A stretch of DNA of 64,000 nt from Luteolibacter sp. LG18 (GTDB lineage Bacteria; Verrucomicrobiota; Verrucomicrobiia; Verrucomicrobiales; Akkermansiaceae), in the NCBI RefSeq assembly GCF_036322585.1, contig NZ_AP024600.1, positions 4,650,001-4,714,000 on the forward strand. Direction: 5' to 3'. A program made the position numbers and the translations under genes. Below are positions 1-8,811 of this stretch, in pieces; position 1 is the stretch's first letter; each line of letters opens with the position of its first letter. Under the pieces are notes generated by a model that saw only the letters and a list, made by a program, of their open reading frames with translations, did no database searches and was not told the DNA's origin.

Positions 1-1577
1 TGTTCGACCGCCGTGGAACCACCGAACACGGTGCGGTCACCGGCCTCGGTGGCCGTCACCATCTTCTGGTAGCTCTCCTCGAACTTGTCCCAGATGGCCT
101 GCTCGAGCGCGTCGGCTTCCGGCTGGGTGAGCACGGCGGTTTCGACGAGCTGGGCCTTGTAGATCTGGCCGAAGGTCTTGCGGGCCTCGATCTTCTTCGC
201 GATGTGCGGCTGGGTGAAGGCGGCCTGGTCGTTCTCGTTGTGGCCCTGGCGGCGGTAGCAGTACATGTCGATCACGATGTCGCGACCGAACTTCTGGCGG
301 AACTCGAGGGCGAACTGGGCGGCCCAGTAAAGCTCCATCGGCTCCTCGCCGTTCACGTGGAGGATCGGGGCCTCGATCATCTTCGCCACGTCCGTCGCGT
401 AGGCGGAGGAGCGGGCATCGGCCGGCAGCGTGGTGAAGCCGACCTGGTTGTTGATGATGAGGTGGATGGTGCCGCCGGTGCGGTAGCCCGGGAGCTGGGA
501 AAGGTTCAGCACTTCCGCCACGGAGCCCTGGCCGGCGAAGGCAGCGTCACCGTGCAGCAGCACCGGCAGGACCCGCTTGCGGTCGGTGGCCACGCCGTCG
601 TCGCCGAGCACGCGCTGGCGGGCGCGGGCCTTGCCCTCGACCACCGGGTTCACGGCTTCGAGGTGGGACGGGTTGGCGGCGAGGTTCACGCGCACCTTGC
701 CATCGGCCAGTTCGCGGATGCTCTCGTAACCGAGGTGGTACTTCACGTCGCCATCGCCGGCCACGAGGTCCGGGATGTAGTTCGGCGTGAATTCATAGAG
801 GATCGTGGTGAGCGACTTGCGGACGAAGTTCGCGAGCACGTTCAGGCGGCCGCGGTGGGCCATGCCCATCTCGATCTCCTGCACGCCCGCGCCGGGGCAG
901 CGCTCGAGGATGGCATTGAGCACCACCATCGCGCCTTCGCCGCCTTCCAGCGAGAAGCGCTTCTCGCCGAGGAACTTTTTGCCGAGGAAATTCTCGAACG
1001 ACTCGGCTTCCAGCAGCCAGCGCAGCGAGTTGACCTTGCGCTCCGCGGGATCCGCCTCGCGGCGCGCGTGCTGCTCGATCCGCTCGCGCACCCAGTGGCG
1101 CACGGTCGTGTTGTTGATGTGCATGAACTCGAAGCCGATGGCTCCCGAGTAGATGTTCTCCAGGGCGGCCACCATGTCCCGCAGCTTCATCTTCTCGCCG
1201 TGGAGGAGGAACTGGGTGGAGGCCTCGCGGTCGAGATCGGCCTCGGAGAAGCCGAACTGGTCGAGGCGCAAGCGCGGGTTGCGCTCCTGGGTCTCCTCCA
1301 GCGGATTGATGCGAGCCTGAGTGTGGCCGAGCGTGCGGTAGTTGTAAACGAGGCTCACCACCTTGCCGTAGAAGGCGAGGTCGGCGCCCGGCTCGGCGAT
1401 GGTGGCGGTTCCGGCGGCCCCTGCGACTTCAGCCTTCCGCGACTGCGCGGCACCGAGTTCAAATCCTTCGAAGAATGCGGACCAGGTCGGCTCGACGGAG
1501 CGCGGGTCTTCGATCCACTGGGCGTACTTTTCCTCGAGCAAATCCGCGTTGAGGCGGGCCGAAACCGATGAGTTCAT
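1..1577 (-). CDS. sucA: 2-oxoglutarate dehydrogenase E1 component (3' end outside window)
   Basis: Thiamine-diphosphate E1 subunit of the TCA-cycle 2-oxoglutarate dehydrogenase complex; decarboxylates 2-oxoglutarate and passes the succinyl group to E2. The minus-strand frame is open from an ATG at 1577 to the window edge (about 525 residues of roughly 900). The N-terminus MNSSVSARLNADLLEEKYAQ is the typical E1o leader that contacts E2. Further in are the E1o motifs GMAHRGRLN and HGDAAFAGQG (thiamine-diphosphate domain), and GHNENDQAAFTQP follows. Truncated only by the window. A divergent ABC ATPase lies 151 bp away, and a TTGACG/TAACTA promoter candidate sits upstream. A long plus-strand frame over the same bases is a shadow. 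Confidence 0.96.
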   Translation of the reverse strand, partial: MNSSVSARLNADLLEEKYAQWIEDPRSVEPTWSAFFEGFELGAAQSRKAEVAGAAGTATIAEPGADLAFYGKVVSLVYNYRTLGHTQARINPLEETQERNPRLRLDQFGFSEADLDREASTQFLLHGEKMKLRDMVAALENIYSGAIGFEFMHINNTTVRHWVRERIEQHARREADPAERKVNSLRWLLEAESFENFLGKKFLGEKRFSLEGGEGAMVVLNAILERCPGAGVQEIEMGMAHRGRLNVLANFVRKSLTTILYEFTPNYIPDLVAGDGDVKYHLGYESIRELADGKVRVNLAANPSHLEAVNPVVEGKARARQRVLGDDGVATDRKRVLPVLLHGDAAFAGQGSVAEVLNLSQLPGYRTGGTIHLIINNQVGFTTLPADARSSAYATDVAKMIEAPILHVNGEEPMELYWAAQFALEFRQKFGRDIVIDMYCYRRQGHNENDQAAFTQPHIAKKIEARKTFGQIYKAQLVETAVLTQPEADALEQAIWDKFEESYQKMVTATEAGDRTVFGGSTAVE

Positions 1578-1642
1578 GGGCTGTATTGGGAATGCCGGTG
1601 GGAAAGCGTGATTTTCTCGCTTGGCCCGCCGCGCGCAGCGCT

Positions 1643-1671
1643 TAGTTAAGGGGCAGGCCGGTGCGCGTCAA
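1643..1671 (-). promoter_or_regulatory. Candidate sucA promoter
   Basis: On the minus strand TTGACG (1671-1666) is followed after exactly 17 bp by TAACTA (1648-1643), about 66 bp before the sucA ATG. The -35 matches the sigma-70 consensus at 5 of 6 positions; the -10 is weak. The same TAAC-type -10 recurs at 24031 and 33750, which raises its credibility. Confidence 0.4.
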
Positions 1672-1728
1672 CCGCACAGGACAGAATTTGAGAAGAGTTT
1701 GAAAGGAGTTCCGGAGCCCTCGCCACCG

Positions 1729-2661
1729 ATGATCGAAGTCAACAATCTGACCAAACGGTTCCCCCGCCACGAAGCCGTCCGCGGCATCAGTTTCTCGGTG
1801 GCCAAAGGGGAAATCGTGGGTTTCCTAGGGCCCAACGGCGCCGGCAAAACCACCACCCTGCGGATGCTGACCGGCTACCTGCCGCCCACCTCCGGCAGTG
1901 CGAAAGTGGCGAATCACGACATTTTCCGCGAATCGATCGAAGCACGTCGCAAAATCGGGTATATGCCCGAAAACGTGCCCCTCTACGACGACATGCGGGT
2001 GCGCGAGTATCTCCGTTTCCGCGCCGAGCTGAAGGGCCTCTCCGGCCGCGACGCCCGCCGCCGCGTCTCCGAGGTGATCGAGACCTGCGGCCTGGAGGCG
2101 GTGAAGAAGAAAATGATCCGCGTCTGCTCGAAGGGCTACCGCCAGCGCGTGGGCCTCGCCGATGCCCTGGTCCACCAGCCCGAGCTACTGATCCTGGACG
2201 AACCCACCAACGGACTGGACCCCAACCAGATCCGCCAGATCCGCGAGCTCATTCGCCAGCTCGCCGAGCGCCACACGGTGCTGGTTTCCACCCACATCCT
2301 CCACGAGGTGGAAATGACCTGCAACCGGGTCATCATCATCGACGGCGGCAAGATCAAGGCCCAGGACACGCCGAAGAACCTGGTGGCGGGCATGCGCGCC
2401 GCTGGCAAGGTCCACCTGGAGGTCGCCGCGGACCCGCAGGTCGTCTCCGCCGCCCTCTCCCGCTTGGACAACGTCAAGCGCGTGACCACGGAACCCCGGG
2501 ACGACCGCTGGACGCATTTCGAGGTATTGGTCGATTCCGGCACCGATGCCCGCGAGCGGATCAACAACCTCGTGGCGCAATATGCGTGGCCCATGCGCTC
2601 GCTGTTCCGGAAGGAAGCGACGCTGGAGGATGTATTCGTGGAGCTGACGCGCCGGGACTGA
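1729..2661 (+). CDS. ABC transporter ATP-binding protein (GldA/ABC-2 exporter type)
   Basis: Nucleotide-binding subunit, 310 aa, of an ABC-2 type exporter. Visible motifs: Walker A GPNGAGKTTT, signature region SKGYRQRVGLA, Walker B ELLILDEPTNGLDP, switch His in STHILHEVE. The long C-terminal tail (about 90 residues after the ATPase core) is typical of GldA/CcmA-type exporters with a separate permease. Start chosen at ATG 1729 because homologues begin MIEVNNLTKRF; an upstream in-frame start would add an unconserved leader. No permease is adjacent, so its partner must be encoded elsewhere and the substrate is unknown. Confidence 0.88.
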   Translation: MIEVNNLTKRFPRHEAVRGISFSVAKGEIVGFLGPNGAGKTTTLRMLTGYLPPTSGSAKVANHDIFRESIEARRKIGYMPENVPLYDDMRVREYLRFRAELKGLSGRDARRRVSEVIETCGLEAVKKKMIRVCSKGYRQRVGLADALVHQPELLILDEPTNGLDPNQIRQIRELIRQLAERHTVLVSTHILHEVEMTCNRVIIIDGGKIKAQDTPKNLVAGMRAAGKVHLEVAADPQVVSAALSRLDNVKRVTTEPRDDRWTHFEVLVDSGTDARERINNLVAQYAWPMRSLFRKEATLEDVFVELTRRD

Positions 2662-2749
2662 CCGGTCCCCCGGCAGGCGCGTCCTTGCCTTTCGGCTCCG
2701 ATTGGGATTGAGTGTCCGATGCCTTGGAGGATTTCCGGGGCACCGGGCC

Positions 2750-5700
2750 ATGAAACCGTCAGCCGTCCTCCTGCTGCCGCTGGTCTCCACGGCGCTGTTC
2801 GCCGCCCCGCCGGAGCTTGGAAAGCCCGTAGCCATCGGCCCGGAACTCCATTTCCCCACTGCTCTGGCGGTGGATATGGATGGAACGATCTACGTGGCGG
2901 AGAGCTTCCGCTCGGAACACTCGGACCCGGACCTGAGCCGGTTTCCAGACGCATGGGCACTGGATGACCTCGCCGTGGGCACGGTCGAGGGCCGAGAGCT
3001 CCTTCTGAAGCGGCGGTTCACGGCCGGGCAGATTCCGGAGACCGCGGGCTGGCGGGATCTCAACCGCGACGGCGTTTCCGATCACCGGGACCTCGGCGTG
3101 GTCTCCGAGCGCATCCTGCGGATCGGGCCAGGCAAGGCGGCCACCATCTTCGCCACGGGCTTCAATCGCGAAACCACCGGCACCGCCGGAGGCCTGTTCG
3201 TGTCCCGAGGCGAGGTGCTGGCCTCGATGTCCCCCGACATCTGGTCACTCCGCGATCTCGACGGGGACGGCAAGGCGGACCGGCGCGAGGTGTTTCACAG
3301 CGGCTTCGGCGTCCACATGGGAATGCCCGGTCACAATCTCCGCGGCATCGTCCGCGGGCCGGACGGCAAACTCTACTGGCCGGTGGGCGACAAGGGCGTG
3401 AGCACCGTGGCACGGGAAGGCTATCCGGTGGTGCTGCCGGACGAGGGCTGCGTGTTGCGCTGCGAGCCGGACGGTTCCCGGCTCGAGATTTTCGCACGTG
3501 GATTGCGGGACGTGCGCCAACTGGCCGTCAACGATTCCGGCGACCTGTTCGGCATCGACAATGGACCCGGCCCCGGCAACCCGGGACGGTTGCTCCAGAT
3601 CGTGGACCAGGCGGATTACGGTTGGCGCTGCTACTATGACTATCGTAGCGATGGCTACAATCCCTGGTCCGAGGTGGAGGACGGACAGCCGCCGCCCCAC
3701 GTGTGTCCCGCCGTGCCGGGCTACCAGGAAGGCGCCGCCGCGGGACTGATCCGCCTTCCCGATGGCGAAGGCTTCCTGATGATTCCTTTGCCCGCCGGAC
3801 CGCCCCGCTGGCTGAAAACCGCGGCCTTGGGAGCGGGATTCGTTTGCCGCAGCGAAGGCCCGTTGGCCACCTCGATCCAGGCCTCCGCCGCCACCTTCGG
3901 GCCGGATGGTGCTCTCTATCTGGTCGGAGTGAACACCACCACCCCGATCACGAAACCACAGCTCTGGAAGCTAGCGCTCCCGCCATCGATGGCGAGCAAG
4001 GACGCCGCCCCTCTGCTACGCAAGGGACCGGCCAAGATCGATGCCGCCCAATTGCTGACCCGGCTCGATCACCCGGACGCCCGCGTCCGGCTCGATGCCC
4101 AATTTGAATTGGCCTCCCGGAATGACAGCGCGCCCCAGTTGCTGGCCGCGGCCGGTCGCTTCCGGGATCATCCCCGCCCTCTTTCCCACGTGCTGTGGGC
4201 GCTCACACGGCTCTCGATCTTCGATCGCGGGGTGCTCCGCGATCTACTCCAGTCCCCGGTGGACGAATCCCGGGCCCAAGCGGCCAGATGGGCTGGCGAG
4301 TTGCACGGGACCGGCTGCGCCGACGATCTGATTCCCCTGCTCCGCGATCCTTCGAACCGCGTCCGTTTCCACGCGGCCATGGCCTTTGGGAAACTCCGGT
4401 CGCCGCTGGGGCTCGGGTTCCTGCCGACCCTGCTGGCGGAAAACGACAACCGTGATCCATGGCTGCGGCACGCGGGCATCACCGCGATGAAGGGACTGTG
4501 GCTGGCCGATGTGGCGCGAGTGGGCCAAGAACACCCTTCGTCCGCCGCCCGCCTCGCCATCGCGCTCTCGGTAGCCGCCCGCAATCCCGCCGCGGCCTTG
4601 CCATGGCTCCGCGACCCCGATCCGGCCGTGGCTGACGCCGCGATCTGCGCCATCTATCAGAACGCGGCTCCGGATCCTTGGGATGCCAACGCCGGCGCCC
4701 CCCTCACCCAACTGGCGTGGCGGCTGGGAGAAACCAAGCCCAGCCCCGGCCCCATGGCCACCCGCCGACTCATCGCCGCCAATCGGCTCACCCCCGATCC
4801 GAAGTCCATGGGGCGGCTGCTCTCCTACGTGGAGGATGTCGGCTATCCAGCCAGCCTGCGGATCGAGGCCATTCGCGCGATCGCCACGTGGAAGGCATTG
4901 CTTGCCCGTGACCCGTTCGACGGACGAGTCCGCACGGTCACCCCCGGACCGGAAGTCGACCAACTCCGCCTCTCACGCACCCTCACCAAGCTGGCCAAGG
5001 GCAGCCATCCGAAGCTCGCGGAGGCCGCTACGGCAGCATTAAAAGCCCTCGATATCCCACCGACACCCGATCCCACGAGCTTCCTCGCGGACGCCCTCGA
5101 CCGGGACCTACCCGTCGACCAACGGCTGCTGGCCGTCGACGCACTCTCACGCCACCAACCTGCCTCCTTCAAAAACGCCATCGATCTCCTGTTGCGGGAT
5201 CCGAATCCCAGGATCGGGCTGGCCGCCGCCAAGATTGCAGGCCGCCAGGGCTCGGAAAAAGCCCTCGATTTTGTCTGCGGCATCCTCGGGAACTCCAACG
5301 ACCAGTGGGAACTCCAGGAGGCCACCCGCATACTCGGCTCACTTTCCAACGCAAACCGGGAAACGCTGATCCTCCAGTTTCTCGACCAAGTCCAGCACGG
5401 GCGCTGGCCCGCCGGTGCGGTGCTTGATCTGTTGGAAATCTCCCGCCCGCTTGCCGGGAATCTCCAAGTCGCCGCCATGTTGGCGAAGGTCGACCAGGCC
5501 CTTTTGGACCGCGACGGCAAACTCGGAGCCTTCACTCCCTGCCTGACCGGCGGCAACCCCGCGAACGGCAAGGCGGTTTTCGAAAGGCGTGGTCTCTCCG
5601 GCTGTGCGAGCTGTCACAACGCGGAGCGAGAGGCACAGGAACTGGCCCCATCCCTCAACCACATCGGTTCCGCGGGTCGGCGCTTCATCCTGGAGTCCCT

Positions 5701-5962
5701 TGTGTTTCCCGATGACAAGGTGGACGCCCCCTACCACTTTATCGTGCTCGGACTGCCGGACGCCCGCACCGTCCGGGGCATGCTGAGGGGCGAAACATCG
5801 GAGACCGTCACCCTGCGGATCCTGGATGGTTCCGACGTGGTGGTGAAGAAATCGGAGATCGTTTCCCGATCCGCTCCGGCGAGCCTGATGATGCCAGCCC
5901 ACCAACAGCTTTCGCTGATGGAGGTGCGCGATCTTGTCGAATACCTCTCGAGCCGCCAATAA
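2750..5962 (+). CDS. PVC-type beta-propeller/HEAT-repeat cytochrome c protein
   Basis: Secreted 1070-aa protein of the membrane-bound dehydrogenase family expanded in Planctomycetes and Verrucomicrobia. Order: signal peptide (about 1-19, cleaved after TALFAA), propeller (about 25-420), alpha-helical HEAT region with many helix pairs (about 440-900), C-terminal cytochrome c domain with the haem site CASCH at residues 952-956. An EF-hand-like DLDGDGKADRRE motif lies in the propeller. The start at 2750 is preceded by GGAGG (2726-2730), one of few good ribosome sites here, though 19 bp away. Probably a periplasmic sugar or alcohol dehydrogenase-like electron donor; the substrate is unknown. A 2OG oxygenase follows after 6 bp. 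Confidence 0.85.
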   Translation: MKPSAVLLLPLVSTALFAAPPELGKPVAIGPELHFPTALAVDMDGTIYVAESFRSEHSDPDLSRFPDAWALDDLAVGTVEGRELLLKRRFTAGQIPETAGWRDLNRDGVSDHRDLGVVSERILRIGPGKAATIFATGFNRETTGTAGGLFVSRGEVLASMSPDIWSLRDLDGDGKADRREVFHSGFGVHMGMPGHNLRGIVRGPDGKLYWPVGDKGVSTVAREGYPVVLPDEGCVLRCEPDGSRLEIFARGLRDVRQLAVNDSGDLFGIDNGPGPGNPGRLLQIVDQADYGWRCYYDYRSDGYNPWSEVEDGQPPPHVCPAVPGYQEGAAAGLIRLPDGEGFLMIPLPAGPPRWLKTAALGAGFVCRSEGPLATSIQASAATFGPDGALYLVGVNTTTPITKPQLWKLALPPSMASKDAAPLLRKGPAKIDAAQLLTRLDHPDARVRLDAQFELASRNDSAPQLLAAAGRFRDHPRPLSHVLWALTRLSIFDRGVLRDLLQSPVDESRAQAARWAGELHGTGCADDLIPLLRDPSNRVRFHAAMAFGKLRSPLGLGFLPTLLAENDNRDPWLRHAGITAMKGLWLADVARVGQEHPSSAARLAIALSVAARNPAAALPWLRDPDPAVADAAICAIYQNAAPDPWDANAGAPLTQLAWRLGETKPSPGPMATRRLIAANRLTPDPKSMGRLLSYVEDVGYPASLRIEAIRAIATWKALLARDPFDGRVRTVTPGPEVDQLRLSRTLTKLAKGSHPKLAEAATAALKALDIPPTPDPTSFLADALDRDLPVDQRLLAVDALSRHQPASFKNAIDLLLRDPNPRIGLAAAKIAGRQGSEKALDFVCGILGNSNDQWELQEATRILGSLSNANRETLILQFLDQVQHGRWPAGAVLDLLEISRPLAGNLQVAAMLAKVDQALLDRDGKLGAFTPCLTGGNPANGKAVFERRGLSGCASCHNAEREAQELAPSLNHIGSAGRRFILESLVFPDDKVDAPYHFIVLGLPDARTVRGMLRGETSETVTLRILDGSDVVVKKSEIVSRSAPASLMMPAHQQLSLMEVRDLVEYLSSRQ

Positions 5963-5968
5963 GGGGGC

Positions 5969-6568
5969 GTGAACTTTGACCCGCTCCTCGACGCCCTCGC
6001 CGATCCCGGCTGGATCGCCGTGCCCGGATTCCTGCCCGCCGACCTCGCGCGCTCGGTGGCGGCGGAGTGCGCCGTGCGCTGGGGCGAAGGCGAATTCCAA
6101 CGCGCGGGGGTGGGTCGCGGGGCCGCACTCGCCATCCGCGAGGACATCCGCCGCGACCACGTGCTGTGGCTGGACCGCTTGAACGCCGGTCGCGCGCAGA
6201 CCACCTGGCTGGACACCATCGAGGATCTGCGCGTGGTGATGAACCGCGGGCTGTATCTGGGACTTAACGAGTATGAAGGCCACTTCGCGATCTATCCGGC
6301 GGGTGGCTTCTACAAGGCCCACCTCGACCGCCACGAGAACACCCAATCCCGGATCATCACCGCCATCCTGTATCTCAACGACGGCTGGCAGCCCGGCGAT
6401 GGCGGCGAACTGAAGATCTGGACCACGCCAGGCGACAAGGACGGCGCGTTCGAACTGATCGAGCCCCGGCTGGGAACGCTGGTGCTCTTCCGCGCCGGGG
6501 ATTTCTGGCACGAGGTACTCCCCGCGAACAAAACGCGGATGAGCATCACGGGCTGGTTCCGAGTGTAG
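5969..6568 (+). CDS. 2OG-Fe(II) oxygenase, prolyl 4-hydroxylase/EGL-9-like
   Basis: Predicted 199-aa iron and 2-oxoglutarate dependent dioxygenase. Iron ligands are visible as H118 and D120 (AHLDRHEN) and distal H181 (GDFWHEV), with R190 placed to hold 2-oxoglutarate. Overall order resembles SM-20/EGL-9 type prolyl hydroxylases, common in bacteria and acting on proteins such as EF-Tu or ribosomal proteins. Starts with GTG 6 bp after the PVC cytochrome stop, so probably cotranscribed; whether the two are functionally linked is inference. The stop codon lies just before a REP-like hairpin pair. Confidence 0.82.
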   Translation: MNFDPLLDALADPGWIAVPGFLPADLARSVAAECAVRWGEGEFQRAGVGRGAALAIREDIRRDHVLWLDRLNAGRAQTTWLDTIEDLRVVMNRGLYLGLNEYEGHFAIYPAGGFYKAHLDRHENTQSRIITAILYLNDGWQPGDGGELKIWTTPGDKDGAFELIEPRLGTLVLFRAGDFWHEVLPANKTRMSITGWFRV

Positions 6569-6575
6569 CCTGAAT

Positions 6576-6625
6576 GTAGCTGAAAGCTCCGTTTTCAGAT
6601 TGTCTCCGCCAGCTCCAGTTGGCGG
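6576..6625. repeat. REP-like double hairpin
   Basis: GTAG at 6576-6579 is followed directly by an 8-bp stem CTGAAAGC/GTTTTCAG (6580-6587 with 6591-6598, one G.T pair) and a TCC loop. A second stem CCGCCAGC/GTTGGCGG (6606-6613 with 6618-6625) has a TCCA loop. It lies between the convergent oxygenase and Crp/Fnr genes and belongs to the GTAG hairpin family found throughout the window. Confidence 0.6.
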
Positions 6626-6652
6626 TGGCTGGTTGGGCCGAACGATCCTCCT

Positions 6653-7369
6653 TCAAGCCCCCTCCGGCTGCAGGTGTTCCTCGAACATCCTCCGCAGGCG
6701 AGGAACATCCGGCACCTCGATGCTCCGGGCCTTCACCTCGATCAGGTCTTCGTCCCGCAGCTTGGCGAAGATGCGGGACAAGGTTTCCTGACGGGTGCCG
6801 AGTTCAGAGGCGAGCACACCCTTGCGGATGCCGAGCTCGATCGAGGCGGTGGCACTGCCCCCGCAACGCCGCAGGAGCCAATGGAGCAGGCGCGTCTCGG
6901 CATCGCGGAGCTTGTAGTTCTCGATGGTGGAGACGAGGTCATGGAGATGGCGGCTGAGCGAGGCCAGCATCCGCAGCGCGAGATCGGATTGGTCGCGGAG
7001 GTGGTCGAGGAATGACTTGCCGTGGATCAGCACCACCTCGCTCTTCTCCAGCGCGCGGGTGTGCGCCGGATAGCCCGGCAAACCGGCCACCGCGGGCTCG
7101 GCGAAGGATTCACCGGCGTGGATGAGGTGGATCAATTGCTCCCGCCCGCCATCGCCGATCCGGTAGGCTTTGATGAGTCCTTTCGTGACCACGTAGAACC
7201 CTTCCACTGGATCGCCCTCCCGGAACAGGATCTCGTTCTTCTTGAGCGGCACCACCCGTGAATAGCCCGCCACCCGCTGGAGATCGGTTTCCGGAAGGCC
7301 GCTGAAGATCGTGGCGCGCTGCAACGACGAGGCCAGCGCGGCGAGACGGATCAATTCGGGGTCGTGCAT
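6653..7369 (-). CDS. Crp/Fnr-family transcriptional regulator (Dnr/NnrR-like, NO-responsive candidate)
   Basis: 238-aa regulator: cyclic-nucleotide-binding fold (about 15-130), dimer helix, winged helix-turn-helix (about 175-225). The recognition helix reads ETLSR with E195, S198 and R199, the residues that read TTGAT half-sites in FNR-family proteins. No N-terminal cysteines are present, so it cannot hold an FNR-type iron-sulfur cluster; the single Cys is C169. It is divergent from flavohaemoglobin hmp and a perfect TTTTGAT-N4-ATCAAAA palindrome lies between them, so control of hmp in response to NO is the obvious inference. Start ATG 7369 is chosen; the upstream extension of this frame runs into hmp and is not conserved. 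Confidence 0.88.
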   Translation of the reverse strand: MHDPELIRLAALASSLQRATIFSGLPETDLQRVAGYSRVVPLKKNEILFREGDPVEGFYVVTKGLIKAYRIGDGGREQLIHLIHAGESFAEPAVAGLPGYPAHTRALEKSEVVLIHGKSFLDHLRDQSDLALRMLASLSRHLHDLVSTIENYKLRDAETRLLHWLLRRCGGSATASIELGIRKGVLASELGTRQETLSRIFAKLRDEDLIEVKARSIEVPDVPRLRRMFEEHLQPEGA

Positions 7370-7391
7370 GAACTGTGGAAAATGATCCCCT

Positions 7392-7409
7392 TTTTGATCC
7401 CCATCAAAA
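7392..7409. promoter_or_regulatory. FNR/NnrR-type operator
   Basis: TTTTGATCCCCATCAAAA is a perfect 7+7 bp inverted repeat with a 4-bp spacer, centred at 7400.5. It contains the canonical FNR box TTGAT-N4-ATCAA. It lies 31 bp before the regulator start and 62 bp before the hmp start, suitable for activating hmp and for autoregulation. Confidence 0.82.
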
Positions 7410-7462
7410 GCCCGGAATCCAGCGAATTGGAAAACACCGGGCGCGGCGGTCTGCTGCGGGCG

Positions 7463-8683
7463 ATGCAAACGACAACCCCATCCGCCCTCAGTGACAAGAC
7501 CATCGCGGTGGTGAAAAGCACTGCCCCCGTCCTGGAACAACACGGGGAACTCCTCACCCGCCACTTCTACGCGCGCATGTTCCGGGAAAACCCGGAGGTG
7601 AAAGCGCTCTTCAACTCCAGCAACCAGGGAGGAACCCAACAGAAGGCGCTGGCCGGGGCGATCTGCGCCTTCGCGGCGAATGTCGACCGCCTGGAAGCGC
7701 TCGCATCCGCCGTCGAGCGGATCGCGCAGAAACACGCGGGCCTCGGCATCCAGCCGGAGCATTATCCGGTCGTGGGTGCGAACCTGCTGGCCTCGATCCG
7801 CGAGGTGCTGGGCGAGGCCGCCACCGATGACATCATCGATGCGTGGGCGGAGGCCTACGGCTTCCTCGCCAATATCCTGATCGGGCGGGAAGGCGCGATC
7901 TACCGTGATCAAGCGGAGGCCGAGCACGGCTGGGCCGGGTTCAAGCCTTTCACCATCGCACGCAAGCAGGTCGAGAGCGAGGTGATCACGTCCTTTTACC
8001 TGAAGCCCGTGGATGACTCGAAGGTGCCGTCCTACAAGCCCGGTCAATACCTCACCGTGCGGGTGCCGGATGCAGTGAGCGGGACGACGATGCGGAACTA
8101 CAGCCTTTCCTCCGCGCACTCACCGGAAGGATTCCGGATCAGCGTGAAGGCCGAACCAAGCGGCAGCGTTTCCGGGTTCCTGCATGCGCAGGAGGAAGGG
8201 ACAGTGCTGGAGATTGGACCACCGTGCGGAGAGTTCTTCCTCGATCTGAACGGAGATCCCACGCGGCCGCTGGTGCTAATCTCCGGTGGCGTCGGCATCA
8301 CCCCGACACTGGCGATGCTCGAAACGGCGCTGAAGGCGTGGCCGGAACGTGAGATCGTGTTCATCCATGGCGCGCTCAACGGCCGCACCCACGCCTTCCG
8401 CGATGCCCTGCTCGATCTCTCGATCGATCACCCGCTGCTCACGCTCCATACCCGCTACAGCTCACCGACCGAGGAGGACCGCGAGCGCGGTGGCTTCGAC
8501 AGCGAGGGCTACGTCGATGGCGACCTGATCGCGTCGCTGGTGCCGCGCTTCGATGGCGATTACTACTTCTGCGGCCCGAAGCCGTTCATGATCGGTATCT
8601 ACCGCCAGCTCGCCGAATGGGGCGTGGCCGCGGAACGGATTCACTTCGAGTTCTTCGGCCCGCGCCAGGAGCTGGAGGCGTAG
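7463..8683 (+). CDS. hmp: Flavohaemoglobin, nitric oxide dioxygenase
   Basis: 406-aa cytoplasmic enzyme oxidising NO to nitrate with O2 and NAD(P)H. An N-terminal globin domain (about 8-145) has proximal His H91 in KHAGLGIQPEHYPVVG. Next come the FAD domain with RNYSLSSAH and the NAD domain with GGVGITPTLAML; the C-terminus ends FEFFGPRQEL, as expected. Start ATG 7463 gives the usual family length. An upstream in-frame ATG at 7364 would put the FNR-type operator inside the gene and is rejected. Confidence 0.96.
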   Translation: MQTTTPSALSDKTIAVVKSTAPVLEQHGELLTRHFYARMFRENPEVKALFNSSNQGGTQQKALAGAICAFAANVDRLEALASAVERIAQKHAGLGIQPEHYPVVGANLLASIREVLGEAATDDIIDAWAEAYGFLANILIGREGAIYRDQAEAEHGWAGFKPFTIARKQVESEVITSFYLKPVDDSKVPSYKPGQYLTVRVPDAVSGTTMRNYSLSSAHSPEGFRISVKAEPSGSVSGFLHAQEEGTVLEIGPPCGEFFLDLNGDPTRPLVLISGGVGITPTLAMLETALKAWPEREIVFIHGALNGRTHAFRDALLDLSIDHPLLTLHTRYSSPTEEDRERGGFDSEGYVDGDLIASLVPRFDGDYYFCGPKPFMIGIYRQLAEWGVAAERIHFEFFGPRQELEA

Positions 8684-8720
8684 CCGACATCCGGCAGGAT
8701 CATCTCGGCGGGATGAACGC

Positions 8721-8747
8721 CGCCCCATCCGATGAAGGGATGGGGCG
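8721..8747. terminator. Strong GC hairpin between convergent hmp and secretion genes
   Basis: CGCCCCATCC (8721-8730) pairs perfectly with GGATGGGGCG (8738-8747) around a 7-nt loop. There is no T-run on either side, so it is either an atypical bidirectional terminator or an RNA-stabilising hairpin. Confidence 0.4.
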
Positions 8748-8779
8748 CGCTCATGGCAGCCAACGAGGGCGCTAGGCCC

Positions 8780-8804
8780 GGTCGCCCCGGCGGTGCGCCC
8801 CTAC
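8780..8804. repeat. Degenerate REP-like hairpin ending CTAC
   Basis: GGTCGCCCC (8780-8788) and GGTGCGCCC (8792-8800) pair at 7 of 9 positions around GGC, followed by CTAC (8801-8804), i.e. GTAG at the foot when read on the minus strand. The loosest member of the GTAG hairpin family. Confidence 0.4.
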
Positions 8805-8811
8805 CTTTTCC

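Noticed and set aside
204..1571. Plus-strand frame of 455 codons
   Set aside because: Antisense shadow of sucA, which is well conserved in the other strand.
7364..7462. N-terminal extension of flavohaemoglobin from ATG 7364
   Set aside because: It would place the FNR-type operator inside the gene and add residues absent from the family; ATG 7463 gives normal length.
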